This document shows, piece after piece, positions 1-9,422 of a stretch of 64,000 bases of DNA. Every line of letters begins with the position of its first letter. Positions within the stretch are counted from its first letter, which is position 1. Source of the DNA: Megamerina dolium (Eukaryota; Arthropoda; Insecta; Diptera; Megamerinidae); contig OY978529.1 in NCBI GenBank assembly GCA_963854835.1, positions 44,120,321-44,184,320 on the forward strand, in the 5' to 3' direction. A program made the position numbers and the translations under genes. The notes under the pieces are model-generated. The model searched no databases. It saw only the letters and a program-made list of their open reading frames with translations, and was not told where the DNA came from.

Positions 1-117
1 AAGAAAATAAATTAGTCTTCCAATAGACAAAGTGAAATAAAGAATTTAAAATATTTTGGCAGTCATAAAGGCCTTATTTTCCTATATTTCATCTTATATA
101 CATATTGTTTGTTTTAT

Positions 118-1696
118 TATACCCTGCATAATGCAATATGCATGGTATATTCATTTCGGTCAGATGTTTGTGTCCACTTGAAGGAATCTCCGGAGATATA
201 GACATGGATATATATTCGTGATCAGCGTCGATTAAATTTTCGATTTAACGATGTCCGTCCGTCCGTCCGTCCGTCCGTCTGTCTGTCACCTGGCTGGTTC
301 GCACGATAACTTGAGTAAATATTGAGCTATTTCGATGAAATTTGGCACAAGTAATCTATGATCCAAGAGTACGGAGGGGATTGATATTGGGCATGATCGG
401 TCAATAACCACGCCCACACCAAGCATTCAAAGCGACTAACCTCGAAATTTTCAAAATCTTTAACTTGCTATAACTCACATAATATACCACTTGAGACAAC
501 AATATTTTGCACATAGAATTATATTATACTACTATATAACGTCGCCAAAAGTGGGTGAGCCACGCCTACTTTCTAGCGTAGCTCCCATACAAAGTGTCTG
601 TACTTCTTTTAAATTGAAACTGCTGTAACTTCTACAATCTTCTGTCCAGAATAACCATAATTGACACTTAGATTAACACGGCAGTCAGAAATAATATGGC
701 AGAAAATCAATGTGCCACGCCCACTCCTTTTTGGGTCTCCCATACAAAGTTGCGGAAATTAAAAAAAATGTTACCGGTTATAACTTGCAAACTATTCAGC
801 GTAGAATAACGAGATTTAAGGTGTGAATTAGTATTGTACGAGCAACTAGGCTCACAGAAAATGGGTGCACCACGCCCAGTGTTTATCGTAGCCCCCATAC
901 AAATTTTAAATTGAAACAGCTGTAACTTCGGCAATCTTCTGTCTAGAATAACCATAATTGACACTTAAATTAATATCGTAGTCGGCAAAAATCTGGCAGA
1001 AAATCAGTGTGCCACGCCCACTCCTTCATGGGTCTCCCATACAAAGTCGAGTGAATTAAACTAAAATTTTAAGCTCCATAGCTTACAAACCATTTAGCCT
1101 AGGACAACGAGACTTAGGGTATGGATTAGTATTGTACGAGCAACTAGGCTCACAGAAAATGGGCGCACCACGCCCAGTGTTTATCGTAGCCCCCATACAA
1201 ATTTTAAATTGAAACAGCTGTAACTTCGGCAATCTTCTGTCTACAATAACCATAATTGACACTTAAATTAATATCGTAGTCGGCAATAATCTGGCGAAAA
1301 ATCAGCGTACCACGCCCACTTCTTATTGGGGCTCCCATACAAAGTTGAGGAAATTAAACAAAAATGTTAACCACCATAACTTAGAAACTATTCAACGTAG
1401 GACACCAAATTTAAGGTGTGGATTAACATTGAAAAATTAATTGGATTTACTAGAAAGTGGTAAGCCACGCCCACTTTTTATATAGCTCCCATACTAAGCC
1501 TCGGAATTATTTTAAAATCCTTTTACTTCGTCAAAGTCAACCATATTTCGGGTGTAAATTAGTAGTATATGCAAAAATTGTTTCTCGAAAAGTGGAAATA
1601 AAAGAAAAGTAGGATATTCGAGTAAACTTTTTATATATAAATCTACATATGCAGGGTATAGTTTGGTCGGCCCCAGCCGACTGTAAGGAGATTTTT
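118..1696 (+). mobile_element. DINE-1/mini-me-like Helentron-derived element, left copy
   Basis: Non-autonomous element without coding capacity. Seen: 13-bp subterminal inverted repeats TATACCCTGCATA at 118-130 and TATGCAGGGTATA at 1648-1660; a (GTCY)n microsatellite at about 253-288; a central array of about 150-bp repeats; a 3' hairpin with GTCGGC at 1666-1671 and GCCGAC at 1676-1681; and a T-rich end near 1696. This combination is known for DINE-1/mini-me elements, non-autonomous relatives of Helentrons (rolling-circle Helitron group), some of which carry central tandem repeats. TTAT sits immediately outside both ends. A second copy lies inverted at 10271-11660, nearly identical except for a 189-bp internal deletion. 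No Rep or helicase coding is present, so mobilisation would need a partner elsewhere. The family name rests on structure, not on a database match. Confidence 0.7.
408..1500 (+). repeat. Central ~150-bp tandem repeats of the left Helentron-like copy
   Basis: The motif CCACGCCC recurs at 408, 560, 715, 870, 1012, 1168, 1310 and 1465, i.e. at spacings of 152, 155, 155, 142, 156, 142 and 155 bases. In all but the first unit it is followed within about 30 bases by CCCATAC. Alternate units are more alike (870 with 1168; 1012 with 715 and 1310), so the array behaves as a roughly 298-bp dimer. The 870 and 1168 units are near identical over their first 70 or so bases. Confidence 0.85.
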
Positions 1697-2650
1697 GTTA
1701 TATTGAAAGACCTGCCTGATTCCTCGTTTATCGTCTATCAATGCTGTACATCATAGGTAAGTGTGTATACATTTTCTTTTACTTGTGCCACTAATATGCT
1801 AAAGAGTGACTAAATTAATTATAATAATGTATTGTAAAGTATTGTATATAAAGAATCAAGATGCATATATAAAATCTGGCACATGTCAATATGACAATTG
1901 GGGTAGTAATCGAATTAATTTGTCGCAATTCTATTTAAATAAATGAGAAACAACAAAAATGCCAGATTTTTGTTTTTTTTTTTAGAAATAATTTGCATAT
2001 CATTAGAACAGATATCAAACAGAGACAAACATTTTATATTGTCACTCCTTATTGTTATTTACTGAAATGTTGTCAGTTAGAGTGTTACAATATTGCTTTC
2101 CCTAAGGAGTTGTCTTAATTTTACACATCATTTCATATCCTATTGCGACTTCTTTTTTTTTGTTTGTATTGTTCAATTTTAATTTATTCAATTCATGTTT
2201 TGACTGTGAGAATATCATGATTTATATGTACCATACATACACCTATCTAAGCATATGTCTAGTACGATATTTATGAATCTACGCTGTTTACACATTATTA
2301 TGTGTAACATTCAAATGTGACAAATGTGAAAATGAAATAAACTGTTTTTTTATATTGTTCTCCCAAAGGATCCACCATATGTGTGAGTTGATGATATTTC
2401 TTCAGCTTTGTGATTTCATTAATTTGCTGAAATTACAAAGTGCTAGTAAGGATTGCGAATTTTTGTTTTGTTTTGCAGGTGGGAAATTAAGTTATCAACA
2501 CTAAATATTTAAAACGCAAAAATTGATTTTTTAATCAGTACATTTGCCTTTGGCATCATTTAAAGCCATAAAGCAATGAAATTTTTTGCTGCAACAAAAT
2601 CAATCAATCATTGATGCAATATTTTTAGTACGACAAATTGCGGAGAAAAC
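1697..2650. other. AT-rich spacer, nothing recognised
   Basis: About 950 bases of low-complexity, AT-rich DNA with T runs near 1972 and 2153. No ORF of note and no repeat match to other parts of the window was seen. Confidence 0.5.
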
Positions 2651-2651
2651 T

Positions 2652-2822
2652 ATGGAATTCGTCGGACCAGCATTGTTATCTTCTGTCGATTAATTAAAGC
2701 ATTCGATAGAGTTATATTAGACGAAATAAAAGCGAAAAACTAGCGATGAAATCATAGATGTAATAAAAGATCTATTAGAGTTGTAAATGAGACATTTGGA
2801 GTTGTAGCTGAAATGACAGTGT
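2652..2822 (+). pseudogene. Possible reverse transcriptase relic
   Basis: Conceptual translation around 2680-2735 reads IVIFCRLIKAFDRVILDEI, which resembles the RT block around the first catalytic aspartate (the F-x-D-x-x-K-A-F-D-x-V pattern), although the aspartate position itself is not conserved. Stops follow immediately. The match is short and could be chance; if real it is a very old LINE fragment cut off by the SINE that begins at 2844. Confidence 0.25.
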
Positions 2823-2843
2823 CTAAACCACCAGGGTAGGACG

Positions 2844-3215
2844 AGGATACAAGCCATAAGAGTGGTTAGTGCATTGGCCTTCTGATCCGTAGGTCGTGGG
2901 TTCTATCCCCGGCTGTGACAACTTTAATATCGCAAAGATTTTTCTTTCGAACGGTGCCCACCTCTCGGTAAACAATTGACAATTCTTCCGGTAGTAACAC
3001 TTTGGCATTAAATGCTACTTAAAAGAGCTCTATGCTCAGAAAAGGCATTGTTATAAGGGTTCTGCCATTCGTAACCGGCTTATATAAGGTGGTCCCTTTC
3101 AAAACTGTTCGAGAATTTTATACGCACAACAGTGCTGAAAGAGAAACTCGGTGGTACCACACAGGCCCTCTGTGTCTCTCCGAGAGCAGGCACAATAACA
3201 TAACCTAACCTAAAC
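2844..3215 (+). mobile_element. tRNA-derived SINE, 3' tail type A
   Basis: The head carries pol III promoter boxes: an A-box-like TAAGAGTGGTTAG and a B-box-like GGTTCTATCCCC near 2899-2910. The body (TTTTTCTTTCGAACGGTGCC, then AATTCTTCCGG and TTCTGCCATTCG) is shared with the copies at 12.6, 20.1, 21.8, 26.3 and 33.5 kb. After the shared CTCGG the 3' end differs from most copies and terminates in AACATAACCTAACCTAA rather than in GCCACATA plus TTTA repeats. SINEs encode no protein and borrow LINE machinery. This copy abuts a Tc1 transposase relic at 3217. Confidence 0.7.
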
Positions 3216-3216
3216 T

Positions 3217-3545
3217 CGATGGCTTCCATCAATTCATCTTTGTTGTTGTATTGCCGACCTTTTCTGTAAATTTAGCGAGCTAATAACGACCAAATAGTAT
3301 ATTTCAATGATATTCGTATCTGCTGATTTAACGGCAAATTGTCAAAAAGTTTTATTTCTCTCTGCTCAAAATCCCCAAAAAGTTGACCTGCCTAGTCTAC
3401 TCTACCAGCACATTTTCAACCATATGCCGGGTAATTAGGCCCGATCTTGTATTGTTATTGTATTGGAAATAATAATCTGTGGCATATTTTTGTGATATTC
3501 CATGGAGTCCTACACCATTATCGAATAACCGCCAAATAGACGTTA
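3217..3545 (-). pseudogene. Tc1-family transposase relic
   Basis: Read on the minus strand with frameshifts, the segment recapitulates the C-terminal half of a Tc1-type DDE transposase. LHGISQKY stands where Tc1 proteins have a similar block, DYYFQYNNNT takes the place of the YYFQQDNDPKH catalytic block, and IWSLLAR-IYRKGRQYNN with KDELMEAIE matches the region after SPDLNPIENLW. The second catalytic aspartate is replaced by Asn and the SPDLNP block is scrambled, so this is long dead. It ends abruptly at the SINE boundary, suggesting the SINE inserted into or beside it. Confidence 0.55.
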
Positions 3546-3571
3546 AGTGAAATTATTTTCATAGATTATTA

Positions 3572-4138
3572 TTCTTCTTCTTCTTATGTGGCCATAACAA
3601 TTGATGATCGATTTAGGCCGAACATATAATGCGGCGCCAGTTTTCTCTGTGTGCTTCGCTTGCTAGCGCCTATTGGATATTCCAACCGCCGCCAGGTTAC
3701 CCATCACTTGGTCCTTCCAATGGAGGTTTGGTCTTTCCCTTCTCCTGTGTCCTCCGGCGGGTGCCGAATTAAATACCCTCTTCGCTTCGCTACCTTATTC
3801 GATACTCGCCATCAACGCAAATAGGTGCGAAGATTCTGCGCAGAACTTTTCTCTCGTAAACTCCAAGCATCCTCTCATCCGTGGTGAAAATTGTCCAAGC
3901 TTGTGCGCAATATGTTAGGACAGGAATAATGAGGGACTTGTAGAGTGTGATTTTCGATCTTCGAGAGATGACTCGACTACTCAATTGCTACTCAGCCCAA
4001 AGTAACACCTGTTAGCAAGAGTTATCTTACGCATGATCTTCAGGATGACGTTATTACAGTTGTTGATGCTGTTTCCAAGATAGACGAAGTCCTTCACCAC
4101 CTCGAAAGTCTAATTGTCAACAGTAACGTGTTGTCCAA
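3572..4138 (-). pseudogene. RTE-like LINE 3' fragment
   Basis: Homologous to the minus-strand LINE at 36018-37476. It starts at the same 3' terminus (GGCCACATAAG followed by AAG repeats, seen here as TTCTTCTTCTTC at 3574) and extends into the region C-terminal of the RT domain. Translated pieces include LTYCAQAWTIFTTDERMLGV and RKVLRRIFAPICVDGEYRIR. The segment coding for the GHVERM block is partly deleted around 3780. Frameshifts and stops throughout; 5' truncated at about 4138, where it meets a SINE tail. Confidence 0.8.
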
Positions 4139-4200
4139 GAAGCTCGGCCAATGAGCCCTTTGGGGCTTTATGTGCCACATATTTATTTTTTTTTATTATG
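4139..4200 (+). mobile_element. SINE 3' tail fragment, type B
   Basis: Only the last 60 or so bases of a type B SINE: AGCTCGGCCAATGAGCCC, GGGGCTTTA, then GTGCCACATATTTATTT and a T run. It begins exactly where the RTE-like LINE fragment is truncated, so it marks a recombination or insertion boundary. Confidence 0.65.
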
Positions 4201-4281
4201 AAAAAAAAAACACGTAAAGCTCCCTAGGATTTTTCTGAAAAAATGAAAGTACCGGTAACCTCCTTTCTGAAAGTTTCTATT

Positions 4282-4556
4282 GGGTGCTACAGCGCGGATG
4301 GTTAGTGCGTTGGTTTTCTGATCCGTGGTAGATCACTGAGTCGATCTCGACTGAGACCTCTTTCATTTCGAAAATATGTTTCTTTCGACACCTATCGACA
4401 AGAAATTGGCAATTCTATTAGCAGTAACAATTTCCTGGAAAACCGCTGCTAAAAGAGCTCTGCGACACAGTTAAAGAAAGAGTGATGCCGCAAGGGTTCT
4501 TCCATTCAAAACCGTCCAATATAATTAGGTTCATCCTTATATTGTTTAAATTTTGA
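4282..4556 (+). mobile_element. Diverged tRNA-derived SINE copy
   Basis: The head GGGTGCTACAGCGCGGATGG, followed by TTAGTGCGTTGG and TTCTGATCCGTGG, matches the SINE consensus seen elsewhere in the window. The B box is disrupted (GAGTCGATCTCGAC). Body similarity continues through ATTGGCAATTCT, AAAGAGCTCTGCGACA and GGTTCTTCCATTC to about 4556, with no recognisable 3' tail. It is more decayed than the other copies. Confidence 0.6.
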
Positions 4557-4960
4557 AATCCCAACGATTTCATCGATCCATAATGCATACCAAACAGTGA
4601 GTTTGTTGGATTTTGGATTATGTGCGCTTATGTATGTAATTTTTCAAAGAAAAGCGAACGAAATGAAAAATTAATAAGGAAAATCGAAAGAAATAAAGAT
4701 GTCGTAACGACATTTTGCGATAATATCTAATTTCTGCTGATTGTATAGGATTTGATGTTTGTATTTGTTGGTGTTATTTTTCCTATTGCCACTGTCATTT
4801 TCACTATAGCACATTACTTAATCACTAAATTCACAACTCAAAGCCGGCAGTGGTGATGATGAGGAGGAGAATTAATAAAGTGGTGAATGAAACGACGAAT
4901 GATGTGGATAATGATCACGATAATTTGATCATTAAGTGAATCTGTTGTGATTTTGATTCT
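4557..4960. other. Spacer upstream of the intact LINE
   Basis: About 400 bases without a recognised gene. The last part (4840-4960) is the pre-insertion flank of the jockey element and ends in its target site ATTTGTGTCGAACTT. Confidence 0.5.
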
Positions 4961-4984
4961 ATTTGTGTCGAACTTGTTTACAGT

Positions 4985-6598
4985 ATGAGTGTTCAGCGCT
5001 CTCCTCTCCGGCAACGGCAATCGCCTGTTAATGTGTGTGTAAACAATAATTTGCAGTCACCCGCGCAAACCCCCCCGATAAGTGCATTATCAAATAAAAC
5101 AGTTGATACACACTGCACAAGTGAAAGTAACAGTGCAAATCTTTTGCCTGCACATATTAAAAATTCATCAAATTTTGCAACAACAATAAATACAGACAAA
5201 AAAAATAATTTGTTCTATCGTGATATACTATCTCCCTCTATACCGTGGAGTGTACAATGTGCTTCTCCTGCTGTAACACCAACAGCTACAACATCAAAGC
5301 AATCAAATAACGGCACTTCTACTGAAGTGCATGACCCAGTAGTTAAAGCAACTAGTGCGATGACTAATAAAGAACCAGTTGCTGTTCAAACTGGTATTGA
5401 TCGCTACATTACTGTAGTAAAGCGAAAGAGAAGTCCGCAAAATTCAAAACAAATGAATTCAACAAAAATTCAAAAGCAGAACACTGTCCCTATTAGTTCG
5501 GAAAATAGATACGCTCTGCTTTCAGGTGATGAAAGTGACGAAAATATTATCTCCAAGAAAAATTTCAAACCCCCACCCATTTTCTTGAGAGAACGCAACT
5601 CAGATAAGTTGATTTCTAGAATTACAAGTCTTATAGGACCAAAGAATTTCCATGTTGTTCCTATTCGCAAAGGCCAAATTGAGGAAACAAAAGTGCAAAT
5701 CTACAGCGAAATTCATTATCGCAAAGTAATAGCGGAATTTGATGCTGTAAAAAAGAATTACTACACATATCAGCTAAAAAGTAGTAAGGGCTTAATCGTT
5801 GTACTCAAAGGCGTCGAACCCAACGTTGATATTAACGAAATCAAACTTGCCCTCCAGGAAGAAGGGTTTCAAGCCAAAACAGTATTCAACATTCTCAACA
5901 AGAGCAATATACCTCAACCGTTATATCGTATTGAGCTTCAGCCTGAAACAAAACCCCTAAAAAAAGGTGAAGTACACCCCATATATAAAATTCGATATTT
6001 ATTGCATCGCAAAATCACAATCGAAGAACCCCATAAGAGAACTGGACCTCCTCAGTGCAGCAACTGCCAAGAATATGGACATACTAAGACATATTGTACC
6101 CTGCCAGCTGTTTGTGTGATTTGTGGAGATCTCCATAAATCAAACATATGCCCAAAATCTAAAGGCGATTCTAGCATGAAAAAATGCAGCAATTGTGGAG
6201 GTAATCACACCGCAAATTATAGAGGTTGCCCAGTATATACAACCCTAAAGCTAAATTTCTCCGCTAGCAATCAACCTCTAAAACCAGTTGAGCAAACTCA
6301 GATAGCCAACTCAAGTAAGAGACAAAATATTGATGCAACACAATTCTTCTCTGCAATCCCAAACAAGAATCAAACCAATTCATACGCTAGCGTGTTAAAA
6401 CAAAACCCACACCAACAAAGCAATGTAAATAATGAGCAGAAACACTCACTGCCCACCCAACAGCCAAGTACCCTTGAACATTTGCTTCAAACATTGATTC
6501 AGAATATGAACCAATTCATGAACTCAATGCAAACAATGATGCAAGAAATGATGAAAAATCAATCGATGTTACTCCAAACATTGCTATCCAGACCATGA
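4985..6598 (+). CDS. Jockey-type LINE ORF1 (gag-like RNA-binding protein)
   Basis: A 537-residue nucleic-acid-binding ORF1 protein, expected to coat the element RNA and form the retrotransposition particle. Seen: a long Ser/Thr/Asn/Gln-rich N-terminus (to about residue 195); a region at about 195-345 resembling the PRE_C2HC domain that precedes zinc knuckles in jockey ORF1 proteins; three zinc-knuckle-like motifs at about 356-415 (CSNCQEYGHTKTYC as C-x2-C-x4-H-x4-C, then CVICGDLHKSNIC and CSNCGGNHTANYRGC with altered spacing); and a Gln/Met-rich C-terminal tail that may form a coiled coil. The start is the first ATG of the element. The stop overlaps the ORF2 start as ATGA. No internal stops. 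The protein acts in the cytoplasm and nucleus of germ cells in known jockey relatives. Confidence 0.9.
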   Translation: MSVQRSPLRQRQSPVNVCVNNNLQSPAQTPPISALSNKTVDTHCTSESNSANLLPAHIKNSSNFATTINTDKKNNLFYRDILSPSIPWSVQCASPAVTPTATTSKQSNNGTSTEVHDPVVKATSAMTNKEPVAVQTGIDRYITVVKRKRSPQNSKQMNSTKIQKQNTVPISSENRYALLSGDESDENIISKKNFKPPPIFLRERNSDKLISRITSLIGPKNFHVVPIRKGQIEETKVQIYSEIHYRKVIAEFDAVKKNYYTYQLKSSKGLIVVLKGVEPNVDINEIKLALQEEGFQAKTVFNILNKSNIPQPLYRIELQPETKPLKKGEVHPIYKIRYLLHRKITIEEPHKRTGPPQCSNCQEYGHTKTYCTLPAVCVICGDLHKSNICPKSKGDSSMKKCSNCGGNHTANYRGCPVYTTLKLNFSASNQPLKPVEQTQIANSSKRQNIDATQFFSAIPNKNQTNSYASVLKQNPHQQSNVNNEQKHSLPTQQPSTLEHLLQTLIQNMNQFMNSMQTMMQEMMKNQSMLLQTLLSRP

Positions 6599-9243
6599 GT
6601 TGTCTCAAGATATGCCACTGGAACGCCAACGGCTTAAGCCAGCACCGTTTGGAGCTAATTCAATTCCTTGAATCCAGCCAAATCGACATAATGATGATAT
6701 CTGAGACCCATTTCACTGACAAAAATTGCTACCAAATACCATATTACAAACTGTACACCACAAATCATCCGCATGGTAAGGCACGCGGAGGAACTGCCAT
6801 ATTGATAAAAAGCAGAATAAAACATCATGTTCTTGAAGATTTTAGTAGCGTCTACTTGCAAGCAACATCCATATGTCTGGAAGAATACATCTCTAAGCTA
6901 GTAATATCTGCGATATACTGTCCCCCAAGATACAGTATTACCGAACAGCAATATAAAGAATTTTTCTCAACTCTTGGTAGCAAATTCTTGGTTGCTGGCG
7001 ATTTCAACGCCAAACACACTCACTGGGGCTCCCGATTAATAACTCCAAAAGGCAAAAGACTATGTTCAATCATCACTAACCACGGCTACGATGTTATTTC
7101 AAATGGTCAACCGACATATTGGCCGACGGACAAGAGGAAAATACCCGATCTCATAGACTTTGGAGTCGCCAAAGGTTTGCAGATGGAAAATATCTCCACA
7201 GAGTGTAATTATGATCTATCATCTGACCACTCACCCACGGTAATATCTATAAAATCACCAAGCCCCCAAAGCAATTGCGTTAGAAAGAAAATAGACTGGT
7301 TAAAATTCAAGAAATATATAAATTCCCATCTTCCTCTGAGTACTGTATTAAGAAATGGACACGATGTAGACTCAGCACTCGAAAAATTCAACCAGCTGCT
7401 CTCATTAGCTCTCAGCTCAGCCACCTGCACAAAGGTATGCAAGCAATCAAACTATAGCCCATACACACCAGCCGATATTGAATTGCTAGTAAGACAAAAA
7501 AGAAGACTCCGAAGACAATGGCAAGAATTCAGATCACCGAATCTGAAAACACAGCTACAGCACTGCACTCGAAAGTTAAAGCAAGCCTTAAAAAATAAAA
7601 ACAACAAAGAGTTAGAAGAGCACATAGCGAAATTAACACCTGGTGAAGCGTCAGACTACTCCTTGTGGAAATCAGCAAAAAAATCAAATCGGCCAATTCT
7701 CACTGATTCCCCCATCCGTTTGAGTGACGGTAATTGGGCTAGAAGCAACTGTGAGAAGGGTTTGGCTTTTGCAAACCACCTAAAAAGTGTGTTTACACCC
7801 AATCCACCCTCTTCACAGTCCTCATTACCAATATTAACTTCTCAACCTTGCTCAATAACGCTCAAAATTAAAAAAAAGGACATATTCAAAGCAATTTATA
7901 AAGATTTAAACCCAAAAAAATCACCTGGTCCAGATAAAATTACCGGTAAAATGATAAAAGAGCTACCTCCGGCTTCAGTAATTCATCTGATGCACATTTT
8001 CAATGCTATCCTTCGTATTAAACACTATCCCAAATGCTGGAAAACTTCAAAAATTATTATGATAGCAAAACCAGGAAAAGACCCTACAAAAGTTGCATCG
8101 TACAGACCTATCAGCCTCCTGCCTCTACTTTCTAAAGTATTCGAAAAGCTACTTGTCATGAATATAACTCCATTTATTAATCTCAACCAACTGATTCCTC
8201 AACATCAGTTTGGATTTAGAAAACAGCACGGCACAATAGAACAAGTCCACCGCATTGTAACTCTGATAAGGAACACTTTTGAAGAAAAAAAGTATTGCTC
8301 AGCTGTCTTTCTTGATATCACTCAAGCTTTCGATAAAGTATGGCACGATGGCCTTATTTACAAACTCAAACTATTACTGCCTGCAAATGTCTCCTCATTG
8401 CTTAGTAGCTACCTCACGAAAAGACAATTTCTCGTACATCACAAGGATTACACAACAAATCCATTGGATATTCACGCTGGCGTTCCTCAAGGAAGCGTTT
8501 TGGGTCCCTTACTGTATCTCTTATACACTTCAGATATGCCCAACAATAACTATACATTCATATCGACCTTTGCTGATGATACGGCAATATTGTGCTCTCG
8601 CTCTAACCCCATAGAAGCTACTAAACTCCTGCAGACTCATGTCGATTCTCTCGAAATCTGGCTAGCAAAATGGCGTATAAAAGTCAATGAATCAAAGAGC
8701 GTACATGTAACCTTCACGCTAAGGCTAGATACATGTCCCCCACTTAAAATTAATGGCCAATCAGTTCCACAATGTTCCTCAACAAAGTACTTGGGTATTC
8801 ACCTCGACAGAAGGCTGACATGGAAAAATCACATAGAGGCAAAGAAAACTCAGATCAAGCTTAAAATGAATCAGTTATGGTGGCTGTTACACAAAAGATC
8901 AAAGTTGAATCTTGAATACAAAGTGCTATTATATAAAGCAATCCTGAAACCAATCTGGACTTATGGTATTCAGTTTTGGGGCACCGCATCTCCCTCTAAT
9001 ATCGAAAAATTGCAGCGAATACAATCCAAGTGTCTGCGAATTATTGTAAATGCGCCTTGGTATATGAGGAACGTTAACATCCATCGAGATTTAAATGTAT
9101 CCACAATTTCTGAGGAAGTTGCAATGTCCTGCAGAAGCTACAAACAAAAATTACACAATCATCCGAATCCCCTTGCTAGGCAATTGTTGCTGAGCAAGGG
9201 GCATCGTCGATTAAAAAGAAAAGACACACTGAATATGCTGTAA
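6595..9243 (+). CDS. Jockey-type LINE ORF2 (endonuclease-reverse transcriptase)
   Basis: An 882-residue protein that nicks target DNA and primes reverse transcription there. The N-terminal apurinic-type endonuclease (about 1-220) keeps HWNANG (8-13), SETHF (about 35), AGDFNAKH (about 134) and SSDHSP (about 207). The reverse transcriptase (about 420-720) keeps LDITQAFDKVWHDG, GVPQGSVLGPLL and FADD (about 659-662), followed by KYLGIHLDRRLTWKNH, the thumb-side block typical of jockey elements. There is no RNase H domain, and the length is close to the usual 850-950 residues. The start codon overlaps the ORF1 stop by 4 bases, consistent with reinitiation. All visible catalytic residues are present, so the protein could be functional. 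Confidence 0.92.
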   Translation: MSCLKICHWNANGLSQHRLELIQFLESSQIDIMMISETHFTDKNCYQIPYYKLYTTNHPHGKARGGTAILIKSRIKHHVLEDFSSVYLQATSICLEEYISKLVISAIYCPPRYSITEQQYKEFFSTLGSKFLVAGDFNAKHTHWGSRLITPKGKRLCSIITNHGYDVISNGQPTYWPTDKRKIPDLIDFGVAKGLQMENISTECNYDLSSDHSPTVISIKSPSPQSNCVRKKIDWLKFKKYINSHLPLSTVLRNGHDVDSALEKFNQLLSLALSSATCTKVCKQSNYSPYTPADIELLVRQKRRLRRQWQEFRSPNLKTQLQHCTRKLKQALKNKNNKELEEHIAKLTPGEASDYSLWKSAKKSNRPILTDSPIRLSDGNWARSNCEKGLAFANHLKSVFTPNPPSSQSSLPILTSQPCSITLKIKKKDIFKAIYKDLNPKKSPGPDKITGKMIKELPPASVIHLMHIFNAILRIKHYPKCWKTSKIIMIAKPGKDPTKVASYRPISLLPLLSKVFEKLLVMNITPFINLNQLIPQHQFGFRKQHGTIEQVHRIVTLIRNTFEEKKYCSAVFLDITQAFDKVWHDGLIYKLKLLLPANVSSLLSSYLTKRQFLVHHKDYTTNPLDIHAGVPQGSVLGPLLYLLYTSDMPNNNYTFISTFADDTAILCSRSNPIEATKLLQTHVDSLEIWLAKWRIKVNESKSVHVTFTLRLDTCPPLKINGQSVPQCSSTKYLGIHLDRRLTWKNHIEAKKTQIKLKMNQLWWLLHKRSKLNLEYKVLLYKAILKPIWTYGIQFWGTASPSNIEKLQRIQSKCLRIIVNAPWYMRNVNIHRDLNVSTISEEVAMSCRSYKQKLHNHPNPLARQLLLSKGHRRLKRKDTLNML

Positions 9244-9359
9244 AATTGCTACATCTCGCGACTCACCAAATTGTGATGGAACGTAGGGGATATCACATAG
9301 TTTTATTTAGTTTGTAAGATTTTAATACTTATTGTTAGTTTCTTGTATAAGAAAGATTC

Positions 9360-9375
9360 AATAAAAAAAAATAAG

Positions 9376-9407
<32 letters not shown>
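9360..9407 (+). promoter_or_regulatory. Poly(A) signal and poly(A) tail of the LINE
   Basis: AATAAA at 9360-9365 lies 117 bases after the ORF2 stop. It is followed by a short A-rich stretch and then a nearly unbroken A run up to the target-site duplication. Confidence 0.8.
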
Positions 9408-9412
<5 letters not shown>

Positions 9413-9422
9413 TGTCGAACTT

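Larger units (their letters stand above)
4961..9422 (+). mobile_element. Jockey-type LINE, both ORFs open, with target-site duplication
   Basis: The element body is 4976-9407. It is flanked by a perfect 15-bp direct repeat ATTTGTGTCGAACTT at 4961-4975 and 9408-9422; the first A could belong to the poly(A). It contains ORF1 (gag-like) and ORF2 (endonuclease plus reverse transcriptase), a 3' UTR with AATAAA, and a poly(A) tract of about 31 bases. Only 9 bases separate the 5' end from the ORF1 start codon, so the 5' UTR with its expected internal promoter is missing or extraordinarily short. A perfect duplication and an undecayed tail point to a recent insertion. The lack of ORF2 RNase H coding fits the jockey clade. 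Confidence 0.9.

Noticed and set aside
252..290. CRISPR-like short direct repeats (GTCC units)
   Set aside because: A tetranucleotide microsatellite within a eukaryotic mobile element; no spacers.
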